NCBI GenBank assembly: GCA_000828075.3
Contig: JXCB02000001.1
Span: 1,580,435 to 1,644,434, forward strand
Source: Tolypothrix campylonemoides VB511288
Lineage (GTDB): Bacteria; Cyanobacteriota; Cyanobacteriia; Cyanobacteriales; Nostocaceae
DNA: 64,000 bases
Direction: 5' to 3'
Each line of letters opens with the position of its first letter. The stretch's first letter is position 1. A program made the position numbers and the translations under genes. A model generated the notes under the pieces. The model did not search any database. It saw only the letters and a list, made by a program, of their open reading frames with translations, and was not told the origin of the DNA. Of the stretch, positions 53,355 to 62,595 are shown piece after piece.

Positions 53355-54525
53355 ACGCCCCAGTAAGGGGAAAATTATAGTTTTTGGTATTCTATTTTGG
53401 TATCCCTTGGCAGGGGTGACTTACCAGTTCCTCCACTACCTGCTGGGGCTTCGTCGCCTGGGGTATGACGCTTATTATATAGAAGATTCATGGCGTTGGA
53501 TTTACAATCCCCGCATCAACGACCTTTCTCCAGATGCTACTGAGAATATCCAACAGATTGCCCCAATTTTAGAAGCGTATGGCTTTAAGGATCGGTGGGG
53601 ATTTCGCGACTATCTGGGGGGTGAATGTTATGGGATGACTGAAGCCCAAATCCTGCAATTATATCAGGAAGCAGACGCCTTCTTGAACGTAACGGGGGAC
53701 CAGGAAATCCGCGACGAGCATCTGGCTTGCCCCCGCCGCATTTATGTAGAATCAGATCCGGTTGCTTCTCAGATTCGGGTTGCTCAGGACGACAAAAAAC
53801 TCATTGCTCACCTGTCCGCCCACGACACCCACTTCAGTTTTGGGGAAAATCTAGGGGCACCAGATTGTGGTGTTCCCGTCGGTGGCTTTCACTGGTACCC
53901 TACCCGCCAACCAGTAGTGCTGGATTTGTGGGACTCAAACTTCACACCTGGGATTGCTTACAACACGATCGCCACTTGGAATAATAAGGGGAAGGACATT
54001 ACTTATCAAGGCAAAACTTACTACTGGCGCAAGGCGCGTGAGTTGGAAAAATTTCTGGATCTTCCCAAAGCGCGTCCGTTGCAATTTGAGATGGCGACGA
54101 ATGTAAGTGAGGAGGAAAGAGAGAATGTGCGATCGCTGCTTCAAAAGCATGGTTGGAGCCAGGTAGACGCGGTGGAACTCTCTCAAGATATGAAAAATTA
54201 CCGCGCTTATATCCAGGAATCGCGCGGGGAGTTCACGGTAGCAAAGGAGCAATACACGCGCCTGTTGAGTGGCTGGTTTAGCGATCGCTCTGCTTGCTAT
54301 CTAGCTGCTGGTCGTCCTGTGATTACTCAGGAAACAGGATTCAGCAAATTTCTGCCAACCGGTAAAGGACTTTTTGCCTTCAACACTATGGAAGATATTC
54401 TAGCGGCACTGGATGCGATCGAAAGCGACTACAAAGGCAATTGCCAAGCAGCCCGCGAAATTGCCTCAGAGTACTTTGCCGCAGAAAAGGTGATTGGCAG
54501 TCTTATGGAGCGAGCGGGGTTATAA
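53344..54525 (+). CDS. CgeB-like glycosyltransferase, tandem paralogue 1
   Basis: The protein of ~393 residues starts MRSERPSKGKIIVFGILFWY. It looks like a GT-B enzyme: an N-terminal acceptor-type half (GVTYQFLHYLLGLRRLGYDA), a middle part, and a C-terminal half with GWFSDRSACYLAAGRPVITQ, then ETGFSKFLPTGKGLFAF and DAIESDYKGNCQAAREIASE. The C-terminal pattern matches spore-maturation CgeB-like and related glycosyltransferases. Donor and acceptor are unknown. The open frame runs upstream to 53098 inside the acyltransferase gene in another frame, but ATG 53344 fits the family start. Two related genes follow directly. Confidence 0.82.
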   Translation: MRSERPSKGKIIVFGILFWYPLAGVTYQFLHYLLGLRRLGYDAYYIEDSWRWIYNPRINDLSPDATENIQQIAPILEAYGFKDRWGFRDYLGGECYGMTEAQILQLYQEADAFLNVTGDQEIRDEHLACPRRIYVESDPVASQIRVAQDDKKLIAHLSAHDTHFSFGENLGAPDCGVPVGGFHWYPTRQPVVLDLWDSNFTPGIAYNTIATWNNKGKDITYQGKTYYWRKARELEKFLDLPKARPLQFEMATNVSEEERENVRSLLQKHGWSQVDAVELSQDMKNYRAYIQESRGEFTVAKEQYTRLLSGWFSDRSACYLAAGRPVITQETGFSKFLPTGKGLFAFNTMEDILAALDAIESDYKGNCQAAREIASEYFAAEKVIGSLMERAGL

Positions 54526-54527
54526 AT

Positions 54528-55703
54528 ATGGCACGCATTGTTGTTTGCGGATATATGATCCGTCATCCATTAGCTGGTAATCTTTTTGCCTTCTTCCACT
54601 ATGTGTTAGGATTACATCTTCTCGGACATGAAGTCCTATACTTGGAGGAAAGCGGCTGGTCTGGGTCTTGCTATAACCCGATAAACCGCAGTTACAGCGA
54701 TGACCCCCGCGTTGGTTTTGATGCAGTGCAAACACTTATAAACGCTTATGGTGTGAATGCCACTGTATGCTATGTGAATCGGGACACGGGAACCGTCTAC
54801 GGTGCGGATTGGCAAGAGCTAAAGCGGATGCTCAAGACGGCGGATCTGCTATTGAATATCGGTGGAGTTTGCTGGCTGAGAGAATTTCTGCTGTGCAAGC
54901 GCCGGATATTAATCGACATGGACCCATTCTTTACTCAAACTGGGACATTCGCCGCTGAGGGTCGCAACGACTATCACGCCTACTTTAGTTATGGTGTGAA
55001 TATCGGAAAACCCGATTGCAGGATTCCGAGTGATGGTATAAGATGGCTCCCCACCGTACCGCCTGTTGTGCCAGAGATTTGGCACCAAGTACTTGCTCCA
55101 GAAGATTGTGGAAAAGAATGGGTAGATATACCCTTGACAACCGTTGCAAATTGGAGTGCCTATGGTGGCATTATCTACCAGGGCGAACACTATGGACAGA
55201 AGAATGAGGAATTCATGCGCCTGCTGGAACTCCCAAAGTACTGTGCACAGAAACTTGAACTTGCGCTTTCGGGCAAGGACACAGAAATAGCAGAGATTAC
55301 CAAGTCTCTACAGACAGCAGGCTGGTTAGTTCGAGATGCCAGGGTATTGAGCGCTAACGTATCAACTTACATCAATTACCTGACTAGCTCGCGGGGAGAA
55401 TTTAGCGTTGCCAAACAAGCTTATGTCAAAACCCGTAGCGGTTGGTTTAGCGATCGCAGCGTTTGTTATCTCGCGGCTGGTCGCCCCGTCATCTTACAAG
55501 ATACCGGATTTAGCGATTGGTTAGCGACGGGTCATGGCGTGCTGGCGTTTTCATCTTTAGAGTCTGCAATAGACTGCATAGAGCGCGTCAACGCAGATTA
55601 TCCGGCGCATTGCTTGGCAGCACGGGAAATAGCCGAGCAAACCTTCAGTTATAAAGTCGTGTTGCCTCGACTACTTAAGCCAGGGAGAGTGAAAGTAGCA
55701 TGA
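54528..55703 (+). CDS. CgeB-like glycosyltransferase, tandem paralogue 2
   Basis: This 391-residue protein shares its layout with its neighbours: N-terminal GYMIRHPLAGNLFAFFHYVL, DPFFTQTGTFAAEGRN in the middle, and C-terminal SGWFSDRSVCYLAAGRPVIL with QDTGFSDWLATGHGVLAFSS. The central half is more diverged than the ends. ATG 54528 lies two bases after the previous stop, so the genes are cotranscribed; the longer frame to 54441 overlaps the upstream gene and is not needed. It overlaps paralogue 3 by ATGA. Its role is inferred as a sugar transferase. Confidence 0.82.
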   Translation: MARIVVCGYMIRHPLAGNLFAFFHYVLGLHLLGHEVLYLEESGWSGSCYNPINRSYSDDPRVGFDAVQTLINAYGVNATVCYVNRDTGTVYGADWQELKRMLKTADLLLNIGGVCWLREFLLCKRRILIDMDPFFTQTGTFAAEGRNDYHAYFSYGVNIGKPDCRIPSDGIRWLPTVPPVVPEIWHQVLAPEDCGKEWVDIPLTTVANWSAYGGIIYQGEHYGQKNEEFMRLLELPKYCAQKLELALSGKDTEIAEITKSLQTAGWLVRDARVLSANVSTYINYLTSSRGEFSVAKQAYVKTRSGWFSDRSVCYLAAGRPVILQDTGFSDWLATGHGVLAFSSLESAIDCIERVNADYPAHCLAAREIAEQTFSYKVVLPRLLKPGRVKVA

Positions 55704-56839
55704 TCATCATTTTTGCGAGTGCGATCGGTCGTTTTCCTATAGGAGGCAATGCCTGGTCAGACCTGCAGTACCTTTTGGGTTTGCGATCGCTTGGGCATAA
55801 TGTTTTCTATTTGGAAGAATGTGGACCAGAGTCGTGGGTTTACAACTGGGAAACTGAGCAACTCACGACGGATTTGGAATATCCCACCAATTATGTGAGA
55901 AACTGTCTGGAACCGCTTGGCTTTGAAAATCAATGGATTTACCGAGCTGGCGATCGCTCAGTTGGGATGGATATTGACAATTTTAAAGAAATATGTTATT
56001 TAGCTGATTTGATGATTGTCCGTGGCTCACCAATTTCTCTGTGGAGAGAGGAATACAAATGGCCACAACGCCGCATTTATATTGATGCAGATCCAGGTTT
56101 CACTCAGATTAACATTGCCAGCGGTGATTCAGAATTGGTAAACACCGTCGAACATTGCGATCGCCTGTTCACGATTGGGCAGCGTATTGGTGCCGCAGAC
56201 TGTCTCATCCCCACAATCGGTAGGGATTGGCTGTTGACATTACCTCCAGTAGCACTGCCTTACTGGTCAGTAATTGAAGACGACGGTGCCATCCACTTCA
56301 GTTCTATTATGCAATGGCACAGTTATCGGGAGGTGGTCTACGAGGGAGTCACCTATGGCAACAAAGATAAGGAATTCCTAAAGTTCATTGATATACCGCA
56401 ACTGACAAAACAACCGTTTCGGATTGCACTTAGCGGCGGCTTTCCCGATGAGCTATCTCAGTACGGCTGGGACGTGATCCCCGGATGGATTGCGTCCTTT
56501 ACACCAGAGTCTTACCAGACATTCGTCCAACAATCCCGTGCTGAGTTTGGAGTCGCAAAACAAGGTTATGTTGCGACGCGGGGAGGCTGGTTTAGCGATC
56601 GCAGCGTCTGTTACCTAGCTTCTGGCAGACCTGTTCTAGTTCAAGACACAGGCTTAAGCGATTGGCTACCAGTAGGAGAAGGAATTTTAACTTTCCGTGA
56701 CCAAAAGGAGGCAGTGAAGGGTATAGAAGCCATCAACGCTGACTATAAGCGACATCGGTATGCAGCACGGCAGTTAGCACAGGAGTATTTTAACTCAGAT
56801 AAAGTTCTTTCATCTCTTTTAGAGGCAGCTATGAGTTAA
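55700..56839 (+). CDS. CgeB-like glycosyltransferase, tandem paralogue 3
   Basis: This 379-residue protein is the third of the triplet: N-terminal GRFPIGGNAWSDLQYLLGLR with FYLEECGPESW, RRIYIDADPGFTQINIASGD, and C-terminal GGWFSDRSVCYLASGRPVLV with QDTGLSDWLPVGEGILTF. It starts at ATG 55700, overlapping the previous stop by ATGA. All three may add successive sugars of one glycan. A short MITE-like element (56842-56933) sits immediately after the stop and may end the transcript. Confidence 0.82.
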   Translation: MIIIFASAIGRFPIGGNAWSDLQYLLGLRSLGHNVFYLEECGPESWVYNWETEQLTTDLEYPTNYVRNCLEPLGFENQWIYRAGDRSVGMDIDNFKEICYLADLMIVRGSPISLWREEYKWPQRRIYIDADPGFTQINIASGDSELVNTVEHCDRLFTIGQRIGAADCLIPTIGRDWLLTLPPVALPYWSVIEDDGAIHFSSIMQWHSYREVVYEGVTYGNKDKEFLKFIDIPQLTKQPFRIALSGGFPDELSQYGWDVIPGWIASFTPESYQTFVQQSRAEFGVAKQGYVATRGGWFSDRSVCYLASGRPVLVQDTGLSDWLPVGEGILTFRDQKEAVKGIEAINADYKRHRYAARQLAQEYFNSDKVLSSLLEAAMS

Positions 56840-56841
56840 CT

Positions 56842-56933
56842 AGGACTTACGCACAAGTAACCGAAGAATCAAACCGCAGAGGCGCAGAGGACACGGAGGA
56901 ATGAGAGTTTGAGAGGTATTTTGCGTAAGTCCT
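56842..56933. mobile_element. MITE-like element with 12-bp inverted ends (family C)
   Basis: This 92-bp element has perfect terminal inverted repeats AGGACTTACGCA (56842-56853) and TGCGTAAGTCCT (56922-56933). The interior contains a family E repeat (AACCGCAGAGGCGCAGAGG). It has no coding capacity and could be mobilised by a related transposase elsewhere. A similar single end appears at 63852. Confidence 0.88.
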
Positions 56934-57070
56934 GTTAACAATACATTGAGTTTATCGCGCTTCTCGTTTGGATAAGGTAATTATTTATCTGTGTCCATCT
57001 GTGTCCATCTGTGGTTCTTATTTCTTGATGTATTGCACTCAACTCCCGAACCGCTATATAAAAGTTCACT

Positions 57071-58240
57071 ATGTCAACAGTAACCATCGGCTTTTCTCCT
57101 CGCGAACAGTTCTCCCTAGCTGCTGAATCTTTGCAGCGGATTTTTGATTACACTTCTATCCCCTTCAACCTAATCGTGGTGGATTGCAACACCCCAAAGG
57201 TGTATTGGCAGCAGATAGAACAGGTGCTAAAGGGGCGTAGCAATGTCAAGGTGATCCACACGGATCGTTACCTCATGCCTAACCAGGCAAAAAACCTAGT
57301 GATTCAGTCAGCCAAAGATGATTTTCTGTGCTTAATAGAGAATGACGTTATCGTTGAAGAGGGCTGGTTATCTCAACTGATCGCAGCCTGTGAAGAGCAG
57401 GCGGCAGATGTCGCAATACCACGCATCATCGAAGGACCCGTGGGAGCAACAAAAGTTCACTGGGACCCAAGCTTGGGTGAGGTTCGCTCAGTGCAAACAA
57501 CCAACGGAGCCAAATGGGAAATTCTTCCACCTAAAGGCGATCTACAACTTGATCGAGGTTCCCATCGCCGGATGATAGAGTTGTCTGGAGAGGCTCACTG
57601 CCAGCTATACCGCCGAAGTGTTTTCGACAAAGTTGCTCCTTTTGACGAAGAACTCATCTATTTAGACTGGATCGATTCTAGTTTGGCTTTATATAATGCC
57701 AAAATTCCAGTTGTGTTTGAGCCGAAGTCTGTTGTTCATTTTTGGCACCCTTATTCTCCCCATCTAGATGAACTCGACTATTTCTTCAAAAGATGGGATC
57801 TAAAACAAGCTGCCAAGGAGCTTGATCGCATTCAAAAAAAGTGGAATCTGGTTAAGATGACAGCGGATTTGGATTTTGTTGTAGAGCGAAATCGCATCGG
57901 TCAGCTTCATGCGATCAAGGAGGAACTCAAAGCTCTAATATCACCGCAGGAATCCTTTATCTTGGTCGATGAGGACATCCTGAACGGTAGCGAAATCATC
58001 GAGGATTTCCGGACTATCCCCTTTACTGAACACAATGGGCAGTATTGGGGTCAACCAGCAGACGACGAGACGGCTATCCGAGAATTCGAGCGTCTACACC
58101 AAGCAGGTGCCAGCGCTATTGTTTTCCTTTGGCACACTTTTTGGTGGCTGGACTATTACGTTGGATTTTATGACTATTTGCGTCAAAAATTCTCCTGTGT
58201 GTTGCGAAATGACTGTGTGATTGCATTCGACTTACGGTAA
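57071..58240 (+). CDS. GT2-like glycosyltransferase with C-terminal WWLDYY module, copy 1
   Basis: The first ~230 residues of this 389-residue protein form a GT-A/GT2 fold: TIGFSPREQFSLAAESLQRI, LIVVDCNTPKVYW, DxD-like LIENDVIVEEGWL and later FWHPYSP. The last ~95 residues (from FILVDEDILNG, ~296) are a separate module shared with the next two glycosyltransferases: NGQYWGQPADDETAIREFER, WHTFWWLDYYVGF and CVLRNDCVIAFDLR. The module's function is unknown to me. The next gene starts in the stop codon (TAATG), so the genes are coupled. Confidence 0.85.
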   Translation: MSTVTIGFSPREQFSLAAESLQRIFDYTSIPFNLIVVDCNTPKVYWQQIEQVLKGRSNVKVIHTDRYLMPNQAKNLVIQSAKDDFLCLIENDVIVEEGWLSQLIAACEEQAADVAIPRIIEGPVGATKVHWDPSLGEVRSVQTTNGAKWEILPPKGDLQLDRGSHRRMIELSGEAHCQLYRRSVFDKVAPFDEELIYLDWIDSSLALYNAKIPVVFEPKSVVHFWHPYSPHLDELDYFFKRWDLKQAAKELDRIQKKWNLVKMTADLDFVVERNRIGQLHAIKEELKALISPQESFILVDEDILNGSEIIEDFRTIPFTEHNGQYWGQPADDETAIREFERLHQAGASAIVFLWHTFWWLDYYVGFYDYLRQKFSCVLRNDCVIAFDLR

Positions 58241-59364
58241 TGGAAAAACTAAAAGCAAGTATTATTATCAATAACTACAACTACGGGCATTTTTTGTCTG
58301 AGGCGATCGCAAGTGCCTTGAATCAAGATTATCAGCCTACAGAAGTCATTGTGGTTGATGATGGTTCAACGGATAACTCACCTGAGATCATCGCCGCTTA
58401 TGGAAAACAGATTATCCCCGTATTAAAAGAGAATGGCGGACAAGGTTCAGCATTCAATTCGGGGTTTGAGATTAGCAACGGTCAAGTTATCTGCTTCTTG
58501 GATGCGGATGATATTTTACTACCTAGTGCCATAGGCACAGCAGTCGAAATGCTGGGCGACAGAGATGCGGTCAAGGTACACTGGCCTCTGGCTGCCATTG
58601 ATACTCATGGCAAGCTGCTAGGAAAGTTAATTCCGGAAGAGCCTTTGTCAGAAGGAAATTTGCGCGATGCACAGCTTAAAGGTGGTATAGAAGGTCATAT
58701 CTTCTCTCCTACCAGCGGCAATGCCTGGTCACGCAGCTACTTAGAAAAAATCTTGCCCTTACCTGAGAGCCACTATCGATTCAATGCCGATTCCTACCTA
58801 GCAATTCTTGCTCCCTTCTTTGGCAGCATCAAGCGCATTGCTGAACATCAGGCTTTGTATCGCATTCATGCTTATAACGGCACTAGCAAGCGTACTTACA
58901 GCTGGCGACTTAGCCACTATCACAATGAACTGACAATCCTACGCGAGTGTTTACAGGAACACGGTATTGAAATTGGAGATGCTTTTGAAAGCTGGAAAGG
59001 TTCTTATCATCAATCTCTTCAGCTTATGGTCGAGTTGGGGCAAGAACTAGAACCGTTCATGCCACCAGGACAGAAGTATATTTTAGTTGATATGAATCAA
59101 TTCGGGCAACATCAGCTACTTGAAAAAAGTCAATCAATCCCCTTCCTAGAAAAAAATGGTCTTTACTGGGGAGCACCTAGTGATGATGCTACAGCAATTG
59201 AGGAATTTGAGCGGCTGCGCCGTGAAGGGGCAAGTTCCATTGTGTTTGGATGGCCTGCCTTCTGGTGGCTTGATTACTATACTGAATTCGCTCGCCATTT
59301 GCGTACCAAGTTTCGCTGTGTTTTAGATTCGGAGCGCTTGGTTGTCTTTGATTTGTGCATATAG
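58240..59364 (+). CDS. GT2 glycosyltransferase with C-terminal WWLDYY module, copy 2
   Basis: This 374-residue protein has a classical GT2 start: ASIIINNYNYGHFLSEAIAS, VIVVDDGSTDNSPEII, and the DxD in CFLDADDILLPS. The acceptor side (FNADSYLAIL) is clear. The C-terminal ~95 residues (from YILVDMNQFG, DNA 59077) repeat the module of its neighbours: NGLYWGAPSDDATAIEEFER, GWPAFWWLDYYTEF, CVLDSERLVVFDL. ATG 58240 overlaps the previous stop by one base. Its job is probably to add one sugar to the locus glycan. Confidence 0.9.
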   Translation: MEKLKASIIINNYNYGHFLSEAIASALNQDYQPTEVIVVDDGSTDNSPEIIAAYGKQIIPVLKENGGQGSAFNSGFEISNGQVICFLDADDILLPSAIGTAVEMLGDRDAVKVHWPLAAIDTHGKLLGKLIPEEPLSEGNLRDAQLKGGIEGHIFSPTSGNAWSRSYLEKILPLPESHYRFNADSYLAILAPFFGSIKRIAEHQALYRIHAYNGTSKRTYSWRLSHYHNELTILRECLQEHGIEIGDAFESWKGSYHQSLQLMVELGQELEPFMPPGQKYILVDMNQFGQHQLLEKSQSIPFLEKNGLYWGAPSDDATAIEEFERLRREGASSIVFGWPAFWWLDYYTEFARHLRTKFRCVLDSERLVVFDLCI

Positions 59365-59586
59365 CAGTCCTATTTGAGTTGTGAAAATTATTTTTTTAAC
59401 GAACCGCCAAGACGAGCCAGCGCGAATGACGGCTTTCCCGACAGCCAGGCGACTGGCGTCGCCAAGGACGCCAAGAAAAGAGAGAAGAGAGAATTTCACC
59501 AATGATTCAGGATTGCTATATCACCTTGATACTTTGCTTGATACTGTGTAGGCGTTATTCTCACATTGGGGGTGAGTAGAAACGAT
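59365..59586. other. gap with dispersed repeats (families E and F)
   Basis: AACGAACCGCCAAGACGAGC and AGCCAGGCGACTGGCGTCGC, near 59398-59470, are variants of the repeats captured in the chelatase gene. No gene is seen. Confidence 0.65.
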
Positions 59587-60801
59587 ATGATACCTGAAAC
59601 TAAAGTTACGATCGCAATCCCAACTTACAATCGCTCGAAGTTACTAGAAACTAGCCTTAAGAGCGCACTGGCACAGGACTATCCAGATTTCCAAGTTCTT
59701 GTGCTGGATAATGCTTCTTGCGATGATACAGAGGCAGTTGTACGCTCATTCTCAGATTCGCGAATCACTTATGTACGCAATGATACCAATATAGGAATAT
59801 TTGGCAATTGGCAGCGAACCATTGAGATAAATTCTAGCCCCTATCTGAGCATCTTGTCGGACGATGACATACTGCTGCCCAACTTCATCCGCGAGTCTGT
59901 CTTAGGATTGGACAAGCATCCTCATGCTGGTCTTTCGGCTGCCCTAGCTGAATTTATCGATACTAACGGTGTTCTCCTACAGGTTACAGGCACAGAATTT
60001 TCAGATAACTTACCACAAGGGCTGATCGGCGGTCTAGAGTTCATCCACCAAATTGCTGATGGACGCAAATGGATTTTGCGTACCAGTGCGGTGATGTTTC
60101 GCGCTTCTGCCCTCAGGGCGGTTGGGGGATTCGACATCACGCACTCTAAGTATTTGCTAGACTTGAACTTATACTTGCGCATGGCGACGCAATTCGATTT
60201 CTTTTTTATTGCCAAAGAGTTGGCTCAAGTCCGGTTTCACGTTGAACAAGATTCCCAGGTTAGCTTCCACTCCCTTAGTGGAACAGGAGCGCTTGCTGTG
60301 ATGGCAGAACGTACTGATGCGATCGCTTATTTGCTACAGTCGCCGCGTGCAGAAGATGCATCCTATCGTCTGTGGCTTGCAGAGCGCCTGTTGCACATAA
60401 GTATGCGCCGCAGTGAGTTTACGTCTAAGCTTGTGCCCGAACTCAATCTGAGCTGGTCAGAACGGCTACAAATTGCCATTCGGGAGATTGCAGCCGTGAT
60501 TCCAGCAGGAAAGCATTTTATTTTGGTCGATGAAAATCAATGGGGTTCAGAGATTTTACCACAATTCCATCCCCTTCCTTTCCTCGAACATGAAGGTCAG
60601 TACTGGGGAGCGCCATCTGATGACGAAACCGCCATCCGGGAACTTGAACGAATGCGCGACTGCGGAGCAAGCTTTATGGTCATTGGCTGGCCAGCCTTCT
60701 GGTGGCTTGATTACTACTCTGAGTTCAGAAATTATCTCAATTCAAATTTCCGCTGCATTTTGCACAACAGTCGCCTTGTTGTGTTCGATCTGCAACCATA
60801 A
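59587..60801 (+). CDS. GT2 glycosyltransferase with C-terminal WWLDYY module, copy 3
   Basis: The protein of ~404 residues starts MIPETKVTIAIPTYNRSKLL and has the GT2 motifs VLVLDNASCDDTEAV and the DxD in SILSDDDILLPNF. KYLLDLNLYLRM is the likely acceptor-side stretch. The last ~94 residues (from FILVDENQWG, DNA 60517) again form the shared module: EGQYWGAPSDDETAIRELER, GWPAFWWLDYYSEF, CILHNSRLVVFDL. Starts at TTG 59566 or GTG 59572 are possible, but the ATG fits GT2 N-termini. It stands slightly apart from the previous gene, after a repeat-rich gap. Confidence 0.9.
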   Translation: MIPETKVTIAIPTYNRSKLLETSLKSALAQDYPDFQVLVLDNASCDDTEAVVRSFSDSRITYVRNDTNIGIFGNWQRTIEINSSPYLSILSDDDILLPNFIRESVLGLDKHPHAGLSAALAEFIDTNGVLLQVTGTEFSDNLPQGLIGGLEFIHQIADGRKWILRTSAVMFRASALRAVGGFDITHSKYLLDLNLYLRMATQFDFFFIAKELAQVRFHVEQDSQVSFHSLSGTGALAVMAERTDAIAYLLQSPRAEDASYRLWLAERLLHISMRRSEFTSKLVPELNLSWSERLQIAIREIAAVIPAGKHFILVDENQWGSEILPQFHPLPFLEHEGQYWGAPSDDETAIRELERMRDCGASFMVIGWPAFWWLDYYSEFRNYLNSNFRCILHNSRLVVFDLQP

Positions 60802-60884
60802 GGTTCTGCGACATTAATATAGGGTGAGCAGCCCAAGGCTGCACTCGCTTAAGAGTGAACTGCAAACTGACGGGGTGAAGTGTC

Positions 60885-62153
60885 ATGATCTGGCATAAGG
60901 AAAAAAAGAAATTCAAAACCGGAGTGCAATGGCTAGCGTGGCCAGCTGCTCTGGCTGTTGTCGGCGTCGGCGGCTGGCTGACGTATTTCCTAGTTTTAAA
61001 TCAATCTCCCGAACCAGTGGCGGTACGCTTGCTTACTGTAGAGCGAGGCAATGTTGAAACCACAATCACAGAGGGCGGAACTGTTGAACTGCGCGAACAG
61101 AGGATTGTCAAGTCCCCAACAGACGGTGCAGTGGATCGGGTACTGGTCAAGCCTGGGGAGAAAGTCAGGGCTGGTCAAGTGCTACTCACCCTGCGTTACC
61201 CCGAGCGAAAAATTGCTCTTGCCAAGCAACAGTTGAAAATTCAGCAAGAGGAACTCAAGCTCGCACGCAGTCAGCAGAAAATTACCGAAGCTCAAGAGAA
61301 GCTAATAGCTGAGGAACGGGAACTCCAGAAGCTTACTCCCTTGATGAAAGAAGGAGCTATTACAAGACAACTATTCCAGCAGCAAGAGGACGAAGTCCGC
61401 CTAGCGAGGGCTGACCAGCGAGAAGCTCAAAAAGAAGCTCGTGAATCCGCCCTCGAACTGCAAAGCCTACAGTTGGAGGGTCAAGGTATTCAGCAGGAAC
61501 TCCAAGACACCACCGTGACTGCACCGTTTGATGGCGCAGTTTTGGGTATTTATGTTAAGGACGGTGAGGGGGTTGAATTACGCACCAACCTGCTCACCTT
61601 AGGCGACCCTAAGCAAGTACTCGTGAAGCTCCAGCTTTCTACCCTCAATGCAGCCCGAGTCCGGGTCAACCAAGTTGCCCGCGTCAATGCGATCGGACCA
61701 TCAGCACAGACGTTCACTGGATATGTGCAAAGTTTGTATCCTCAAGCACTGACACCTGAAGAAACTCAGAAAGAGGGCGGCAACCAAAACCAATCGACTC
61801 AAGCAACGGTACCTGCAACAGTGCTGCTTGATACCCCTACTACCAAGTTGCTCCCTGGTAGCCGGGTGAATGTTGAGATTGTTTTAGAACAACGGCAAAA
61901 CGTAGTCCTTTTGAATACAGATGCTATTCAACGTTCTGGACCGCATCCCTTTGTCTGGGTTCGGGATAGTCAAAATAAGGCTCAGAAACGAACCATCAAC
62001 TTAGGATTGGAGGGATTAGTGACCGTAGAAGTGACCTCTGGTTTGCGTGCTGGCGAACAGGTTATAGTACCGCCGACCCAGTCGCAACTCAAGCCAGGAA
62101 TACCAGTCACCCCCTCTGGGGGAACCCCAAGGGGAATTCAAAATTCAAAATGA
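60885..62153 (+). CDS. HlyD/MacA-type periplasmic adaptor protein
   Basis: This 422-residue membrane-fusion protein has an N-terminal membrane helix (ALAVVGVGGWLTYFLVL), a lipoyl-like half (IVKSPTDGAVDRVLVKPGEK), and a ~130-residue coiled-coil hairpin (KQQLKIQQEELKLARSQQKI to GIQQELQD). The second lipoyl half (TVTAPFDGAVLGIYVKDGEG) and a beta-barrel follow. It would bridge an inner-membrane transporter to an outer-membrane channel. The extreme C-terminus (GIQNSK) is encoded by a low-complexity AATTCAAAATTC repeat, so the true end may have been altered. ATG 60885 is used. A MacB-like permease follows 440 bp downstream. Confidence 0.93.
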   Translation: MIWHKEKKKFKTGVQWLAWPAALAVVGVGGWLTYFLVLNQSPEPVAVRLLTVERGNVETTITEGGTVELREQRIVKSPTDGAVDRVLVKPGEKVRAGQVLLTLRYPERKIALAKQQLKIQQEELKLARSQQKITEAQEKLIAEERELQKLTPLMKEGAITRQLFQQQEDEVRLARADQREAQKEARESALELQSLQLEGQGIQQELQDTTVTAPFDGAVLGIYVKDGEGVELRTNLLTLGDPKQVLVKLQLSTLNAARVRVNQVARVNAIGPSAQTFTGYVQSLYPQALTPEETQKEGGNQNQSTQATVPATVLLDTPTTKLLPGSRVNVEIVLEQRQNVVLLNTDAIQRSGPHPFVWVRDSQNKAQKRTINLGLEGLVTVEVTSGLRAGEQVIVPPTQSQLKPGIPVTPSGGTPRGIQNSK

Positions 62154-62595
62154 TAAATTCAAAATTAGTTTTTTGGGCGTTGCTGAATTTGGTAATGATA
62201 TCATGTCCGATTAAATACCTTACTAAGTTTGTAGTGAGGACTTTAGTCCTCTTCTTTTGAAAACAAGGACTAAAGTCCTTAGTACATATAAGTTTTATTA
62301 TGGGTAATTTGCCGGGCTTGATATGAATTATGGTTGTAGCACGATGTTCAATTTCCTGTAATCTCTGTAGAGACGTTGCATCCGAAAGTTCTACATCAAT
62401 GAGAATTTTGAGAGAATTTTGAGAGAATGTTGAAATTCATATCTTGATTCAGTAACGCCGTTTTTTGAATTGTAATTTAAAATTTTTGAATTCCAAACTA
62501 ATTAATTTTTTTGTGCCTCGCTTTGCGAGGAGCTGACGCTAACGCGTAGCGTGTCCGCAGGACATATTTTGAATTTTGAATTTTGAATTTGCACT
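62154..62595. other. 440-bp gap with repeats and a long stem-loop
   Basis: No gene. AATTCAAAATT repeats border both sides. A long inverted repeat at 62231-62285 pairs GTAGTGAGGACTTTAGTCCT with AGGACTAAAGTCCTTAGTAC, with only two mismatches. A second small repeat at 62515-62565 (GCCTCGCTTTGCGAGGAGCT, GACGCTAACGCGTAGCGTG) contains short palindromes. These repeats separate the two transporter genes. Confidence 0.7.
62231..62285. repeat. 55-bp stem-loop, 20-bp arms
   Basis: The left arm 62231-62250 and right arm 62266-62285 are almost perfectly complementary around a ~15-base loop. Each arm itself contains a near-palindrome (AGGACTTTAGTCCT). It could act as a transcription attenuator or be a REP/MITE element. 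Confidence 0.82.
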
